Source: Oceanobacillus zhaokaii (lineage in GTDB: Bacteria > Bacillota > Bacilli > Bacillales > Amphibacillaceae). Taken from it: DNA of 64,000 nucleotides. How positions within the stretch are numbered: the first letter of the stretch is position 1; each line of letters opens with the position of its first letter. A program made the translations under genes and the position numbers. The notes under the pieces are model-generated. The model had not been told where the DNA came from, ran no database searches, and was given only the letters and a program-made list of their open reading frames with translations. This document shows positions 31,067 through 40,047 of this stretch, piece by piece. Where the stretch lies: assembly GCF_003352005.1 (NCBI RefSeq), contig NZ_CP024848.1, forward strand, positions 2,923,001-2,987,000. The letters are read 5' to 3'.

Positions 31067-31080
31067 ATAAAGCGTTTACA
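31067..31080 (-). promoter_or_regulatory. cre-like site between ilvD and the aminotransferase gene
   Basis: TGTAAACGCTTTAT on the minus strand matches the cre consensus at 13 of 14 positions. It lies in the divergent control region, so CcpA could affect ilvD, the serine unit, or both. Confidence 0.6.
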
Positions 31081-31188
31081 CACTATTACAGGATAATTTA
31101 CAATTAGTAAAATATACCGACAACATCTATAATACGATTATAATATATAAATCAACTATAAGTAATGAAAGCAGGGGGACGAAAAAAA

Positions 31189-32349
31189 ATGCTAGCAGAT
31201 CAACAATTATTGAGGATTCCTGGGCCTAGTCCAATCCCGCCAAGTGTAACTCGAGCAATGGGGCAACCAATGATTGGGCACCGGGCAAGTGAGACAAAAA
31301 AATTATTACAATCCATCAAACCAAGATTAAAACCGATTTTCGGTACTAATCAAGAAGTATTGATAATAGCCGGAAGTGGAACAGCAGGTTTAGAAGCTGC
31401 AGTTGTCAACACTGTTAAACCTGGTGACGAAGTACTAGTTGTAGTAACAGGGGCTTTTGGCGAACGTTTCAGTAAAATTTGCCTTGAATTTAATATTAAG
31501 GTTCATCAATTAAATGTTGATTGGGGAGAGGCTGCGAATCCAGAAGCACTAACTCAAGCACTGCGTGAGCATCCAGGTGTTTCCGTTGTCTTCACTACCT
31601 ACTGCGAAACGTCAACAGGGGTACTTAATCCGATTGACAAATTAGCAAAGGTTGTCCATGAGCATTCCGACGCACTGATTGTAGTTGACGGTGTGTCCTG
31701 TGTAGCTGGTGTTGAAACAAAGATGGATGAATGGGGTATTGATGTCCTTGTTACAGGTTCTCAAAAAGCGTTTATGCTTCCTGGAGGATTAACCTTTATT
31801 GCCGCTAGCGATCGCGCTTGGAAAGTAATCGAAGACAATAATCAGCCTAGTTTTTATTTTAATTTGCAAAAATACCGCGATAGCATTAAGGAGGATTCCA
31901 CACCATTTACACCTGCTACCTCTCTCTTATTCGGCTTGGATCAGGTGTTAAATCTTTTTGATGAAGAAGGATTGGAGCAAGTTTATGCAAGACATCAACT
32001 TATGAAGAATATGACAAGGGCAGCATTCAGTGCACATAATATCCCGCTCTTGACAAGTGACCAAGCAGCATCGCCTACTGTAACAGCCGTTCACCCGCAA
32101 GACTTCTCAGCAGAAGAGTTAAGAAAAGTTATCAAAGAAGAGTTTGGTCTGAGCATCGCTGGCGGACAGCAGCATCTCAAGGGGGAGATTTTCCGAATTG
32201 GTCATATGGGCTACTGCTCCATTGCTGATGTGTTACAAATCATTGGCATTATCGAACTAGGGCTAACTAAAATTGGTAAAGAAATCGATCTTGGCAAAGG
32301 AGTAAAGGCTGCCCAAGAAATTTATTTACAACAGGGGGATTTATCTTGA
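31189..32349 (+). CDS. class V aminotransferase (alanine-glyoxylate / phosphoserine type)
   Basis: A 386-residue PLP class V aminotransferase. It starts LRIPGPSPIPPSVTRAM and has the PLP lysine in GSQKAFMLPGG and the substrate loop near GHRASETKK. The family includes alanine-glyoxylate and serine-pyruvate transaminases and, in several lineages without SerC, phosphoserine transaminases. Its stop overlaps the TTG of serA by 4 bp, which strongly suggests it supplies the transamination step of serine synthesis here. Start chosen at 31189 after GGGGGA rather than the in-frame codon at 31165. Confidence 0.88.
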   Translation: MLADQQLLRIPGPSPIPPSVTRAMGQPMIGHRASETKKLLQSIKPRLKPIFGTNQEVLIIAGSGTAGLEAAVVNTVKPGDEVLVVVTGAFGERFSKICLEFNIKVHQLNVDWGEAANPEALTQALREHPGVSVVFTTYCETSTGVLNPIDKLAKVVHEHSDALIVVDGVSCVAGVETKMDEWGIDVLVTGSQKAFMLPGGLTFIAASDRAWKVIEDNNQPSFYFNLQKYRDSIKEDSTPFTPATSLLFGLDQVLNLFDEEGLEQVYARHQLMKNMTRAAFSAHNIPLLTSDQAASPTVTAVHPQDFSAEELRKVIKEEFGLSIAGGQQHLKGEIFRIGHMGYCSIADVLQIIGIIELGLTKIGKEIDLGKGVKAAQEIYLQQGDLS

Positions 32350-33932
32350 GTTTTAATATATTAATTAGTGATCCACTTAGTGAAGAAGGCATTTACCCGC
32401 TTCGTCAGGCAGATAATGTGAATATTGTCATGGATACTGGCTTGACCAATGAACAGCTTGAAGAGCGGATTCATGAATTTGATGCACTTTTAGTACGTAG
32501 TCAAACACAGGTTACCCGTTCACTCATTAGTAAAGCGACAAACTTGAAAATCATTGGACGTGCGGGTGTCGGCGTTGATAACATCGACCTTGATGCTGCA
32601 ACCGAGTATGGAATTATCGTAGTCAATGCACCAAACGGAAATACCAATTCCGCTGCAGAGCACACGATGGCAATGCTAATGGCGTTATCGAGAAATATTC
32701 CACAAGCATACCATGCACTGAAAAATCAAAAATGGGACCGAAAGAAATATGTCGGTGTAGAGCTGAAAAACAAGACGCTTGGAATTGTTGGCCTTGGCAG
32801 AATAGGTGTAGAGGTTGCTGCAAGAGCGAAAGGACAACGAATGAACGTTGTTGCATATGATCCATTTTTAACCGAAGAGAAAGCAGAGAAATTAGGAATT
32901 GGTTACGGTACATTTGAAGAAGTAATCAAACAAGCAGATTTCATTACCGTTCACACTCCGTTATTGAAGGAAACAAGACATATGATTAACGCAGATGCTT
33001 TCTCAATAATGAAAAATGGTGTACAAATTATTAACTGTGCTCGTGGTGGAATCATTGATGAAGATGCGCTATATGATGCAATATTATCAGGAAAAGTAGC
33101 AGGCGCTGCACTAGACGTATTTGAGAAGGAACCATTTATGGATCATAAATTGCTGGAGCTTCCAGAGGTTGTTGCAACACCACATTTAGGTGCAAGCACA
33201 ATAGAGGCGCAAGAAAGTGTCGCAATTGATGTTAGTCATGATGTTATTAGCTTTTTGAATGAGGATATGGTGAAAAATCCAGTCAATCTGCCATCACTGC
33301 CAAAAGAAGCACTCGCAAAAATTGAACCATACTTTGATTTAGCTGAGAAATTAGGTGCATTTTTAATCGATTTAACAAACGAAGTTGCAGAAGAGGTAAG
33401 CATCTCTTATTCTGGCGAGCTATACGATATGGATGTTTCCCCACTTACGAGAAATTTAGTGAAGGGCATTTTAAAGCGTCATCTTGGAAGTCATGTGAAT
33501 GATGTAAATGCCTTATACCTTGCTGAAAGAAATGGAATTGCAATTAACGAAAATAAAACGTCTGTCTTAAAAGGATTTACAAACTTAATTAGCGTAGAAA
33601 TCAAGACCAAAACAAAGCAAAGGACTGTTGCTGGAACTTTACTAAATGGCTTTGGACCACGAATTGTTAAGGTTGATAATTACCGTGTTGATGTTACACC
33701 AAAAGGACATATGGTCGTGATTCAACATATTGATCAACCCGGTGTCATCGGCAGAATGGGCAGCATGCTAGCGAAACATGATGTTAATATCGCAACGATG
33801 CAAGTTGATCGCTCTGATATTGGCGGGAATGCGATGATGATGCTAACAATTGACAAGCATTTGGAGCAGGATGCTTTAGAAGAACTGCAGAATTTAGAAG
33901 AAATCAAGGAAGTAGTTGCAATTGATCTTTAA
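32346..33932 (+). CDS. serA: D-3-phosphoglycerate dehydrogenase
   Basis: A 528-residue SerA oxidising 3-phosphoglycerate in serine synthesis. It has the NAD-binding GIVGLGRIGVEVA (near 145-157), catalytic Arg/Glu/His elements NCARGGIIDE and TPHLGAST, the intervening ASB domain (about 320-445) and a C-terminal ACT domain (HIDQPGVIGRMGSMLAKH). It starts with TTG, placed by AGGGGG and coupled to the preceding aminotransferase. It ends at a strong terminator. Confidence 0.95.
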   Translation: MSFNILISDPLSEEGIYPLRQADNVNIVMDTGLTNEQLEERIHEFDALLVRSQTQVTRSLISKATNLKIIGRAGVGVDNIDLDAATEYGIIVVNAPNGNTNSAAEHTMAMLMALSRNIPQAYHALKNQKWDRKKYVGVELKNKTLGIVGLGRIGVEVAARAKGQRMNVVAYDPFLTEEKAEKLGIGYGTFEEVIKQADFITVHTPLLKETRHMINADAFSIMKNGVQIINCARGGIIDEDALYDAILSGKVAGAALDVFEKEPFMDHKLLELPEVVATPHLGASTIEAQESVAIDVSHDVISFLNEDMVKNPVNLPSLPKEALAKIEPYFDLAEKLGAFLIDLTNEVAEEVSISYSGELYDMDVSPLTRNLVKGILKRHLGSHVNDVNALYLAERNGIAINENKTSVLKGFTNLISVEIKTKTKQRTVAGTLLNGFGPRIVKVDNYRVDVTPKGHMVVIQHIDQPGVIGRMGSMLAKHDVNIATMQVDRSDIGGNAMMMLTIDKHLEQDALEELQNLEEIKEVVAIDL

Positions 33933-33944
33933 TAAGATGACATT

Positions 33945-33982
33945 AGAAGGAGTAATCCGCTTGAATGCAGATTACTCCTTCT
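33945..33982. terminator. bidirectional terminator between serA and the HAD gene
   Basis: A perfect 13-bp stem (33945-33957 with 33970-33982) with T-rich flanks. Confidence 0.88.
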
Positions 33983-33986
33983 TTGT

Positions 33987-34766
33987 TTAATAGTCTAAAA
34001 TACTTCTCAGCTCAGAAAGACTCGATATCTCGTACATTGGTTCGATTGCTTCTCTTTTCCGATTATGCCGATTTAGCCATACAGATTGAATTCCAGCACG
34101 ATTTGCACCGAGAATATCGGTATGCAGATTATCCCCAACCATAATTGCTTCATCTTTATCTATCGAAAGAGCTGCAAGTGCATGCTCAAAGATAGTTGGA
34201 TCCGGTTTCCCTCTGCCAAAATCTCCCGAAATAATAATTTCGTCAAAATAGGGAGCCAGTTCAGCTGTAATCTCTAGCTTCAAATTTTGTAAGCTCGGCG
34301 AACCATTGGTAATTAATACTAGCTTATAATTCCCCTTTAGCTGTTCCAAAATGGTCAACGAATCTTCATAAAGAAAGGGACTCTCTTTCCTAGCCATTAT
34401 AAAATAATCTGCAAGCACACTTCCAAATTCAGAATCATTAACCCCAACATCCTTCAGACCAAGGGTCCATGACTGTTCTCTATATGTTTGTGCAATTGCC
34501 TTTAATTGGCGAAATTCCTCCTGCTCATCATTGAACTCACCCCACAGACCTTCAAATGGGTTGATTCCAATCATTTGTGTAAATGAATAAACATCGTAGG
34601 ATTCATATAAACGACGGGCATTCTCCCTAACCTTTTGTTCGAATTCTTCTGGATCGATTCCATGTTTTTCACTTGCAAACTTACATGTCCGCTCAAACGC
34701 AGTTTTCACACTTTTCTCATCCCAAAGCAATGTATCATCTAAATCGAATAAAATCGCTTTTATCAA
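33987..34766 (-). CDS. HAD family hydrolase (subfamily IA, YjjG-like)
   Basis: A 259-residue haloacid dehalogenase-type phosphatase. Motif I is LFDLDDTLLWD (residues 5-15), the helical C1 cap lies between 20 and 110, motif II is LITNGSPSLQ, motif III the Lys of GRGKPDPTIFE, and motif IV MVGDNLHTDILGA. YjjG-like members remove phosphate from nucleotides or sugar phosphates. A TTG start at 34766 is favoured by AGGAG upstream; the upstream TTG at 34784 has no SD. Confidence 0.85.
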   Translation of the reverse strand: MIKAILFDLDDTLLWDEKSVKTAFERTCKFASEKHGIDPEEFEQKVRENARRLYESYDVYSFTQMIGINPFEGLWGEFNDEQEEFRQLKAIAQTYREQSWTLGLKDVGVNDSEFGSVLADYFIMARKESPFLYEDSLTILEQLKGNYKLVLITNGSPSLQNLKLEITAELAPYFDEIIISGDFGRGKPDPTIFEHALAALSIDKDEAIMVGDNLHTDILGANRAGIQSVWLNRHNRKREAIEPMYEISSLSELRSILDY

Positions 34767-34824
34767 CGTCTTACAACTCCTCAAAGCTATTTTTTGTAAA
34801 AAGTCATAATACTAATTTAACACG

Positions 34825-34839
34825 AATTTTCTAAAAAGG
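34825..34839. promoter_or_regulatory. CodY-like box upstream of ilvE
   Basis: AATTTTCTAAAAAGG matches the CodY consensus at 12 of 15 positions and ends just before the -35 element. Confidence 0.5.
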
Positions 34840-34842
34840 GGC

Positions 34843-34871
34843 TTGCATTCAAATAATTTATCTATTATGAT
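34843..34871 (+). promoter_or_regulatory. sigma-A promoter of ilvE
   Basis: TTGCAT (34843-34848), a 17-bp spacer and TATGAT (34866-34871), 37 bp before the ATG. Confidence 0.8.
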
Positions 34872-34907
34872 ATATAGAAAACTTTCAGTATACGAGGAGA
34901 TAGTGAG

Positions 34908-36002
34908 ATGGAAGACCAAACGATACGAGTAGAATTAACGAACAGCAAGAAGGAAAAACCAGATGAAAACCACTTAGAATTTGGCAGAGTATTTACTGAC
35001 CATATGTTCATAATGGACTATGCAGAGCCAATCGGATGGCATGATGCGCGTATTGTACCTTATCAACCCCTTGTGATTGACCCATCTTCAATGATATTTC
35101 ACTATGGCCAATCTGTTTTTGAAGGATTAAAAGGATATCGTACAGAAACTGGTGATATTCAGTTATTCCGCCCTGAGAAAAATTTTCAGCGTCTAAATCA
35201 TTCAAATGACCGCCTTGTCATTCCACAAATTGATGAGGAATTTGTTCTCGAAGGAATTAAGGAGCTTGTAGCTATAGACAGAGATTGGGTTCCACACACT
35301 GAAGGAACGTCTATCTACATTCGTCCGTTTATTATATCAACTGAACCATATCTTGGTGTTTCGCCATCGAAACATTTTAAATTCATCGTTATCATGTCAC
35401 CTGTTGGTTCCTATTACAAAGAAGGAATTAATCCAGTAAAAATTGCAGTTGAGAATCAGTATGTTCGTGCGGTAAAAGGCGGAACAGGTGAAGCGAAAAC
35501 AGGTGGTAATTATGCTTCGAGTCTAAAGGCACAGGAAATTGTTGAAAAGGAAGGCTATTCACAAGTATTATGGCTTGACGGTATGGAGCGCAAATATATT
35601 GAAGAAGTCGGAGCGATGAACGTATTCTTCAAAATTAATGGAGAAGTTGTTACACCACAATTAAACGGAAGTATTCTAGCTGGTGTCACACGAGATTCTG
35701 TTATACAATTACTAAAATATTGGGATGTTCCTGTCTCCGAACGAAGAGTATCCATGCAGGAACTATATGAAGCACATCAAAATGGAACTTTAGAAGAAGC
35801 ATTTGGATCAGGTACTGCAGCTGTTATCTCTCCGATTGGAGAACTGCGCTGGAATGGTGAGCATCTTGTAATAAATAATGGGGAAATTGGCGAGCTATCA
35901 CAAAAGCTATATGATACAATTACAGCGATTCAATATGGTAAAGTGGAAGATCCTTTTGACTGGATAGAAAAGGTAAATTTAAAGAGTAAAGTAAACCTTT
36001 AA
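34908..36002 (+). CDS. ilvE: branched-chain amino acid aminotransferase
   Basis: A 364-residue class IV PLP aminotransferase of the long (type II) form. Recognisable are FGRVFTDHMFIMDY, FHYGQSVFEGLKGYR, the PLP lysine in GGTGEAKTGGNYASSLKAQ and the GSGTAAVISPIG motif. It catalyses the last step of isoleucine, valine and leucine synthesis, completing the pathway encoded at 19-31 kb. The SD is GAGGAGATAG. Single-gene unit with its own promoter and terminator. Confidence 0.95.
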   Translation: MEDQTIRVELTNSKKEKPDENHLEFGRVFTDHMFIMDYAEPIGWHDARIVPYQPLVIDPSSMIFHYGQSVFEGLKGYRTETGDIQLFRPEKNFQRLNHSNDRLVIPQIDEEFVLEGIKELVAIDRDWVPHTEGTSIYIRPFIISTEPYLGVSPSKHFKFIVIMSPVGSYYKEGINPVKIAVENQYVRAVKGGTGEAKTGGNYASSLKAQEIVEKEGYSQVLWLDGMERKYIEEVGAMNVFFKINGEVVTPQLNGSILAGVTRDSVIQLLKYWDVPVSERRVSMQELYEAHQNGTLEEAFGSGTAAVISPIGELRWNGEHLVINNGEIGELSQKLYDTITAIQYGKVEDPFDWIEKVNLKSKVNL

Positions 36003-36012
36003 AAAAAATAGG

Positions 36013-36046
36013 AAAAATGGTGCCTGCATGATGAGGCACCATTTTT
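36013..36046. terminator. bidirectional terminator between ilvE and the SASP gene
   Basis: A perfect 13-bp stem (36013-36025 with 36034-36046) flanked by A and T runs, so it can act in both directions. Confidence 0.92.
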
Positions 36047-36066
36047 CTTACAATACGGTATTTCAC

Positions 36067-36270
36067 TTATTGTTGCTTTTGACCTGCCATGCTTTCTTCA
36101 GCGATTTGGATCATTCGTTTGACCATCTCGCCACCCACCGATCCGTTCTCACGCGCAGTTGTGTCAGCTCCAAGCTCTACATCGAATTCATTGGCGATTT
36201 CTTCCTTCATCTTGTTCACTGCATTTTCCGCATTAGGCACTAACAATTGATTACGATTGCCGTTAGCCAT
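36067..36270 (-). CDS. small acid-soluble spore protein, alpha/beta type
   Basis: A 67-residue DNA-binding spore protein. It has the GPR protease site region KMKEEIANEFDVELG and the C-terminal DNA-binding motif TARENGSVGGEMVKRMI. It would coat spore DNA in the forespore. The SD GGAGTGATCC lies upstream; expression is expected from sigma-G by family. It shows that the organism is a spore former. Confidence 0.95.
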   Translation of the reverse strand: MANGNRNQLLVPNAENAVNKMKEEIANEFDVELGADTTARENGSVGGEMVKRMIQIAEESMAGQKQQ

Positions 36271-36446
36271 CCTGGATCACTCCTCGGGGGAATTGAACAG
36301 CATTACCTGTTCTTGCTTATCATTCGACATTGAATTTTTTTTATACTGTATTTATCGAATGTTTATGTTCTATTAACGATCCGTAACACATATATTACCT
36401 TTGTATGTCTTTTTTACTTACCAACACTACATAGGAGGAAAATAGA

Positions 36447-36902
36447 ATGGTACATGGCTCGCATCAAGTTAGACTAGAAATGCCGATTGAAAGAATTTGG
36501 GATTTTATAAGTGATATTAATAATTGGGCCCCTCTTGTTCCAGGATATATGGAACATGAAATCATCAATGACCAGCAATCGATTTGGAAATTACACGGGG
36601 ATATCGGCATGATAAAGAAAACGATCAATCTAAAAGTTGAAATCATTGAATGGAAGAAACCGAGCCATATTGCTTTTCGTATAACACGATTAAACGAAAT
36701 GTGCATCGGAACTGGTTATTTTAAAGCAAAAACCTTAGCTGATTTTTCAGTAGAAATGAGCGGTTATCTGAATATCTCTGCAAAGGGAATGCTCGGACAA
36801 ATGGTCAAGCCCCTCCTGAATACAATCGTTCCTGTAGTTGGCAAGGAATTCACAGAGAAAATTGCAGAAAAAATGCTGGAAAGAGAACGATTAACAGTCT
36901 GA
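36447..36902 (+). CDS. SRPBCC / CoxG-like protein
   Basis: A 151-residue START-like fold protein. The N-terminal helix and strand LEMPIERIWDFISDINNWAPLVPGY, the central strands and the long C-terminal amphipathic helix (MVKPLLNTIVPVVGKEFTEKIAEKM) fit the CoxG (DUF1059-unrelated) branch of SRPBCC proteins. CoxG anchors a CO dehydrogenase to the membrane in carboxydotrophs; no such enzyme is encoded here, so the ligand is unknown. The SD is AGGAGG. Monocistronic. Confidence 0.8.
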   Translation: MVHGSHQVRLEMPIERIWDFISDINNWAPLVPGYMEHEIINDQQSIWKLHGDIGMIKKTINLKVEIIEWKKPSHIAFRITRLNEMCIGTGYFKAKTLADFSVEMSGYLNISAKGMLGQMVKPLLNTIVPVVGKEFTEKIAEKMLERERLTV

Positions 36903-36936
36903 ATTCAAAGTGAAATTAGTTGCTTTGATTTTAAAG

Positions 36937-36962
36937 AACACGGAATAGCTAATATCCGTGTT
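36937..36962 (+). terminator. terminator after the CoxG-like gene
   Basis: AACACGGA pairs with TCCGTGTT across a 10-nt loop, followed by TTTTC. Confidence 0.88.
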
Positions 36963-36976
36963 TTTTCTTTTCTCCA

Positions 36977-37249
36977 TTAACTGGGAAAGCGATTATTTCG
37001 GGTATCCTTGAGTAATTTTATTTCTTGTTGTAATTCAAGAAGTTGATTTCGCATATCCAGCAGCAGCATATCCTTTTCCTGTTCCTTTTGATTTGTTTTC
37101 TCTACTTCCTCCTGTTCCAATTGAATACTAATCGCCTGCGCAGTCGTGGAAATAGCACCGCCTATCAGAATAATAACACTTCCAATTAGCCCTATCTTAT
37201 CAAGAATCAGAAATTGGTTTTCCTCTTGCTGATTATTATTTGTTCCCAT
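36977..37249 (-). CDS. small membrane protein with coiled coil, unknown function
   Basis: A 90-residue protein: a Gln/Asn-rich N-terminus, one membrane helix at about residues 19-42 (IGLIGSVIILIGGAISTTAQAI), then a Glu/Lys/Gln heptad region to residue 82 that should form a coiled coil. I do not recognise the family. Similar Bacillaceae proteins are found as isolated genes. The SD sequence is weak (GGGAATAAAAT). Confidence 0.6.
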   Translation of the reverse strand: MGTNNNQQEENQFLILDKIGLIGSVIILIGGAISTTAQAISIQLEQEEVEKTNQKEQEKDMLLLDMRNQLLELQQEIKLLKDTRNNRFPS

Positions 37250-37447
37250 ATTTTATTCCCCTAACAATTTTCATTACTCTTATAAAATAGTTTATGATTT
37301 TCGTGATAAGAGTTTCCACCTCTTCGTAAAATCAGCCATGCTAATCCAGCACTATTAAAATAGTGCAGCAAAGAAAATCTCTATTTACTCTGATACTCCA
37401 GAATGGTACAGTAAAAGACGGTATGGTTATCTGGAGGTAAATGAAAC

Positions 37448-38314
37448 ATGAATTTTATTAAAAGCAATAAAAGTATTACTGAATATTTCTATATTATTAT
37501 CGGTGCAACTTTAGTTGGCTTAGCCTACAACATATTTTTCTTACCATCCAAACTTGCTGCTGGTGGTATTTCCGGAGTGTCGACTATTTTATATGAATGG
37601 CATAGTTTTAGTCCTGCAATAACACAGCTGGTAATCAATATTCCCATATTTATTATTGGCTGGTTAACACTCGGCAAGGAATTTAGTTGGAAGACACTCG
37701 TAGGGACATTCTGGGTGCCATTCATTATCTTTCTAAGTGAAGATATTCCATTAACTGTAACAAACCCATTACTTGGTGCTCTTTATGGTGGAATCATTCT
37801 TGGTGCTGGACTTGGCATTGTTTATCGTGGAAATGGATCAACTGGAGGAACAGCCGCAATTGCTCAGATTGTTAAGAAATTCACTGGCATTTCTAGCGGT
37901 TATTCACAATTTATCGTCGATGGTATAGTGGTCGCCCTATCCATTATTGTCTTTAATTTAGAGCTTACCCTATTCGCACTTTTGGCCATTTATATATCAG
38001 GAAAAGCAATTGATTTTGTTCAATTACGGACATCTGCAACGAAACTTATTGTCATTATTACCGATGAAGAAGAAAAGGTGCAAAACCTTATTCATAACGA
38101 AATTGATCGGGGATTAACGAAGGTACGCTCTGTTGGTGGCTATTCAAATCTTGATAAAACAATGCTCTTATGTGTTGCTGAACAACCAGAAGCAGTACAT
38201 TTAAAGAAATTGCTCCAAAAGGAAGTGCCAACATCATTCGTTATTTTCGTCAACGCTTCAGAAATTATGGGAAGAGGGTTCTCATTAGATAAATATTATG
38301 GACAGAAGCTTTAA
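37448..38314 (+). CDS. YitT family membrane protein
   Basis: A 288-residue protein. The N-terminal YitT membrane domain has five to six helices (IIGATLVGLAYNIFFLPSKLAAGGISG, then the GGIILGAGLGIVYRGNGSTGGT motif). A cytoplasmic DUF2179 domain follows (about 200-285, IVIITDEEEKVQ...MGRGFSLDK). Members are numerous in Bacillus; proposed roles in transport are not settled. The SD TGGAGGT stands 7 bp before the ATG. Confidence 0.92.
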   Translation: MNFIKSNKSITEYFYIIIGATLVGLAYNIFFLPSKLAAGGISGVSTILYEWHSFSPAITQLVINIPIFIIGWLTLGKEFSWKTLVGTFWVPFIIFLSEDIPLTVTNPLLGALYGGIILGAGLGIVYRGNGSTGGTAAIAQIVKKFTGISSGYSQFIVDGIVVALSIIVFNLELTLFALLAIYISGKAIDFVQLRTSATKLIVIITDEEEKVQNLIHNEIDRGLTKVRSVGGYSNLDKTMLLCVAEQPEAVHLKKLLQKEVPTSFVIFVNASEIMGRGFSLDKYYGQKL

Positions 38315-38335
38315 GTAGTTCCGCTTCTAAAACAA

Positions 38336-38368
38336 AAGACCGCTTGGGTATAATTTTCAAGTGGTCTT
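38336..38368 (+). terminator. hairpin after yitT-like gene
   Basis: AAGACCGCTTG (38336-38346) pairs with CAAGTGGTCTT (38358-38368), with one G-U. The T run is poor. Confidence 0.55.
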
Positions 38369-38382
38369 CTCCGTTCTTAAAA

Positions 38383-38421
38383 AAATAGGCTGTCACCAAG
38401 TCTTTCGGTGACAGCCTATTT
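38383..38421 (-). terminator. terminator of the metY-ssuACB unit
   Basis: A perfect 15-bp stem (38383-38397 with 38407-38421), followed on the minus strand by T7. The ssuB stop codon lies inside the stem. Confidence 0.92.
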
Positions 38422-39159
38422 CAATAGTGCTCCGGTTCGATTCAAATCTAGACTTTCCAATATTTCTGTTTTTACATCTGCTAAAAGCTGACTTCCTCTC
38501 GCTCGTGGTCGCTGTTCGTTAATCCCTATCTCCTTATCGATTTCGCCAGGCTGTCCGCGTAAAATTATAATACGGTCGCATAAATAAGTCGCTTCATCGA
38601 TGTCATGTGTGACAATGACGATCGTTGATTTATATGTTTTCCAGATATCAAGCAGCAAATCCTGGAGCTGCATTTTTGTAAAGGCATCCAGGGCACTGAA
38701 TGGTTCATCGAGCAATAATATTTCTGGTGATGTAACTAGCGCTCGAGCAATTGCTACTCTTTGGGCCATTCCCCCAGATAATTGTTTTGGATAAAGCTTC
38801 GCACTATCAGCCAAGCCGACATTTTCTAAATACTTTTTCCCTAGTTTTTCTTTCTCGTCCTTGGTCCCCTTCAGTCCAAAAATAACATTATCAAGCACTG
38901 TCAGCCAAGGAAATAATCGAGGTTCTTGGAAGATGAAGCCAATTTCGTCTTGAATGTCTCTTGTGATTTCACCATTTACAGCTATTTCTCCATCATACTC
39001 GGAATCAAGTCCAGAGATTGCTCGAAGTATTGTGCTTTTTCCACAACCGCTCGTGCCTAATAGTCCAATGATCTCCCCTTGTTTAGCGGAAAAGGAAACA
39101 TCTCTTACTGCTTGTTTTCCTGCAAATGTCCGTCCTACACTTCTTAATTCCAGGCTCAT
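38416..39159 (-). CDS. ssuB: sulfonate-type ABC transporter ATP-binding protein
   Basis: A 247-residue ABC ATPase of the nitrate/sulfonate/taurine family, with Walker A GTSGCGKST, a Q-loop FIFQEPRLFPWLTVLDNV typical of SsuB/TauB, the signature LSGGMAQRVA and Walker B ILLLDEPFSALD. It energises SsuC. AAGGAGG favours the ATG at 39159 over the adjacent one at 39162; the frame to 39237 overlaps ssuC. Sulfonate versus another sulfur compound is not fixed, but the metY and monooxygenase context points to sulfur. Confidence 0.88.
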   Translation of the reverse strand: MSLELRSVGRTFAGKQAVRDVSFSAKQGEIIGLLGTSGCGKSTILRAISGLDSEYDGEIAVNGEITRDIQDEIGFIFQEPRLFPWLTVLDNVIFGLKGTKDEKEKLGKKYLENVGLADSAKLYPKQLSGGMAQRVAIARALVTSPEILLLDEPFSALDAFTKMQLQDLLLDIWKTYKSTIVIVTHDIDEATYLCDRIIILRGQPGEIDKEIGINEQRPRARGSQLLADVKTEILESLDLNRTGALLK

Positions 39160-39173
39160 CATACATGCCTCCT

Positions 39174-40022
39174 TTACGATTTTACGAGTCGATCCTGCCA
39201 ATGTAATGCTCGTGCTTCTATAATTTTTAATATCCAATCCGTTAATTTTCCAATCACTGCGAATAAGATAATACTCGCTAAGATTGTTTCCGGTGATAAA
39301 GTATTTTGACCAAGTACTAATAAATAACCAAGACCTTGACTTGCCCCCATTAATTCTGCAGCAACAACGAACATCCAGCCTAAACCAAGGCCGCTTCGCA
39401 AGCCGGTAAGAAATGAAGGTAGCGATGCAGGTAAAATAATTCTCGTTACGAGCTGGAAGGAGTTAAGTTTATTAATTTTTCCAACTTCTATCAGTTTCCG
39501 GTCAACACCAAGAATTCCACTAATCATATTCAAATAAACCGGAAAAAAGACACCAACCGCAATCATCGTAATTTTTGACGGCTCGCCAATTCCCATCCAA
39601 AGTATAAATAATGGTACCCATGCAAGGGAGGGAATGGAACGAAATGCCTGAATCATCGGATCAAATAACTGTTCCGCCTTTTGATAAAAACCAACAAACG
39701 AGCCAAGAACTACCGCCACAGCTGTTCCAAGCACAAATCCTGCTAGTACACGGTAAGTTGTAATTCCAATATGCCCCCATAACGAACCATCCTGTCCAAG
39801 ACCAACGATGGTTCCTAATACGACAGATGGCGCAGGAAGCATGTATGCAGGGAACACCTCTAACCTACTAAGTATCTCCCAAATGATTAGGAGAATAATT
39901 GGAATGATGCTTCCTAAGACGATATGCTCCACATTCTTACTTCGTTTTAATTGTTGATCTTTTCTTTTCGATGCATGCTTCTTCGATAGGACGGTCGAGA
40001 CTTCAGCTTCCATTTTTTCCAT
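39174..40022 (-). CDS. ssuC: sulfonate-type ABC transporter permease
   Basis: A 282-residue SsuC/TauC-type permease with six membrane segments, the FPAYMLPAPSVVLGT loop, and the EAA-type loop region ending RIILPASLPSFLTGLRSGLGLGW. A 25-residue charged N-terminal tail (KKHASKRKDQQLKRSK) precedes the first helix. Start at the ATG 40022, placed by AAAGGTGAG. It lies between ssuA and ssuB. Confidence 0.88.
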   Translation of the reverse strand: MEKMEAEVSTVLSKKHASKRKDQQLKRSKNVEHIVLGSIIPIILLIIWEILSRLEVFPAYMLPAPSVVLGTIVGLGQDGSLWGHIGITTYRVLAGFVLGTAVAVVLGSFVGFYQKAEQLFDPMIQAFRSIPSLAWVPLFILWMGIGEPSKITMIAVGVFFPVYLNMISGILGVDRKLIEVGKINKLNSFQLVTRIILPASLPSFLTGLRSGLGLGWMFVVAAELMGASQGLGYLLVLGQNTLSPETILASIILFAVIGKLTDWILKIIEARALHWQDRLVKS

Positions 40023-40047
40023 TCCATTTCTCACCTTTCACTTTTAT

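Noticed and set aside
36447..36902. CO dehydrogenase accessory role for the CoxG-like protein
   Set aside because: No coxMSL or molybdenum cofactor genes are in the window; the similarity is only at the fold level.
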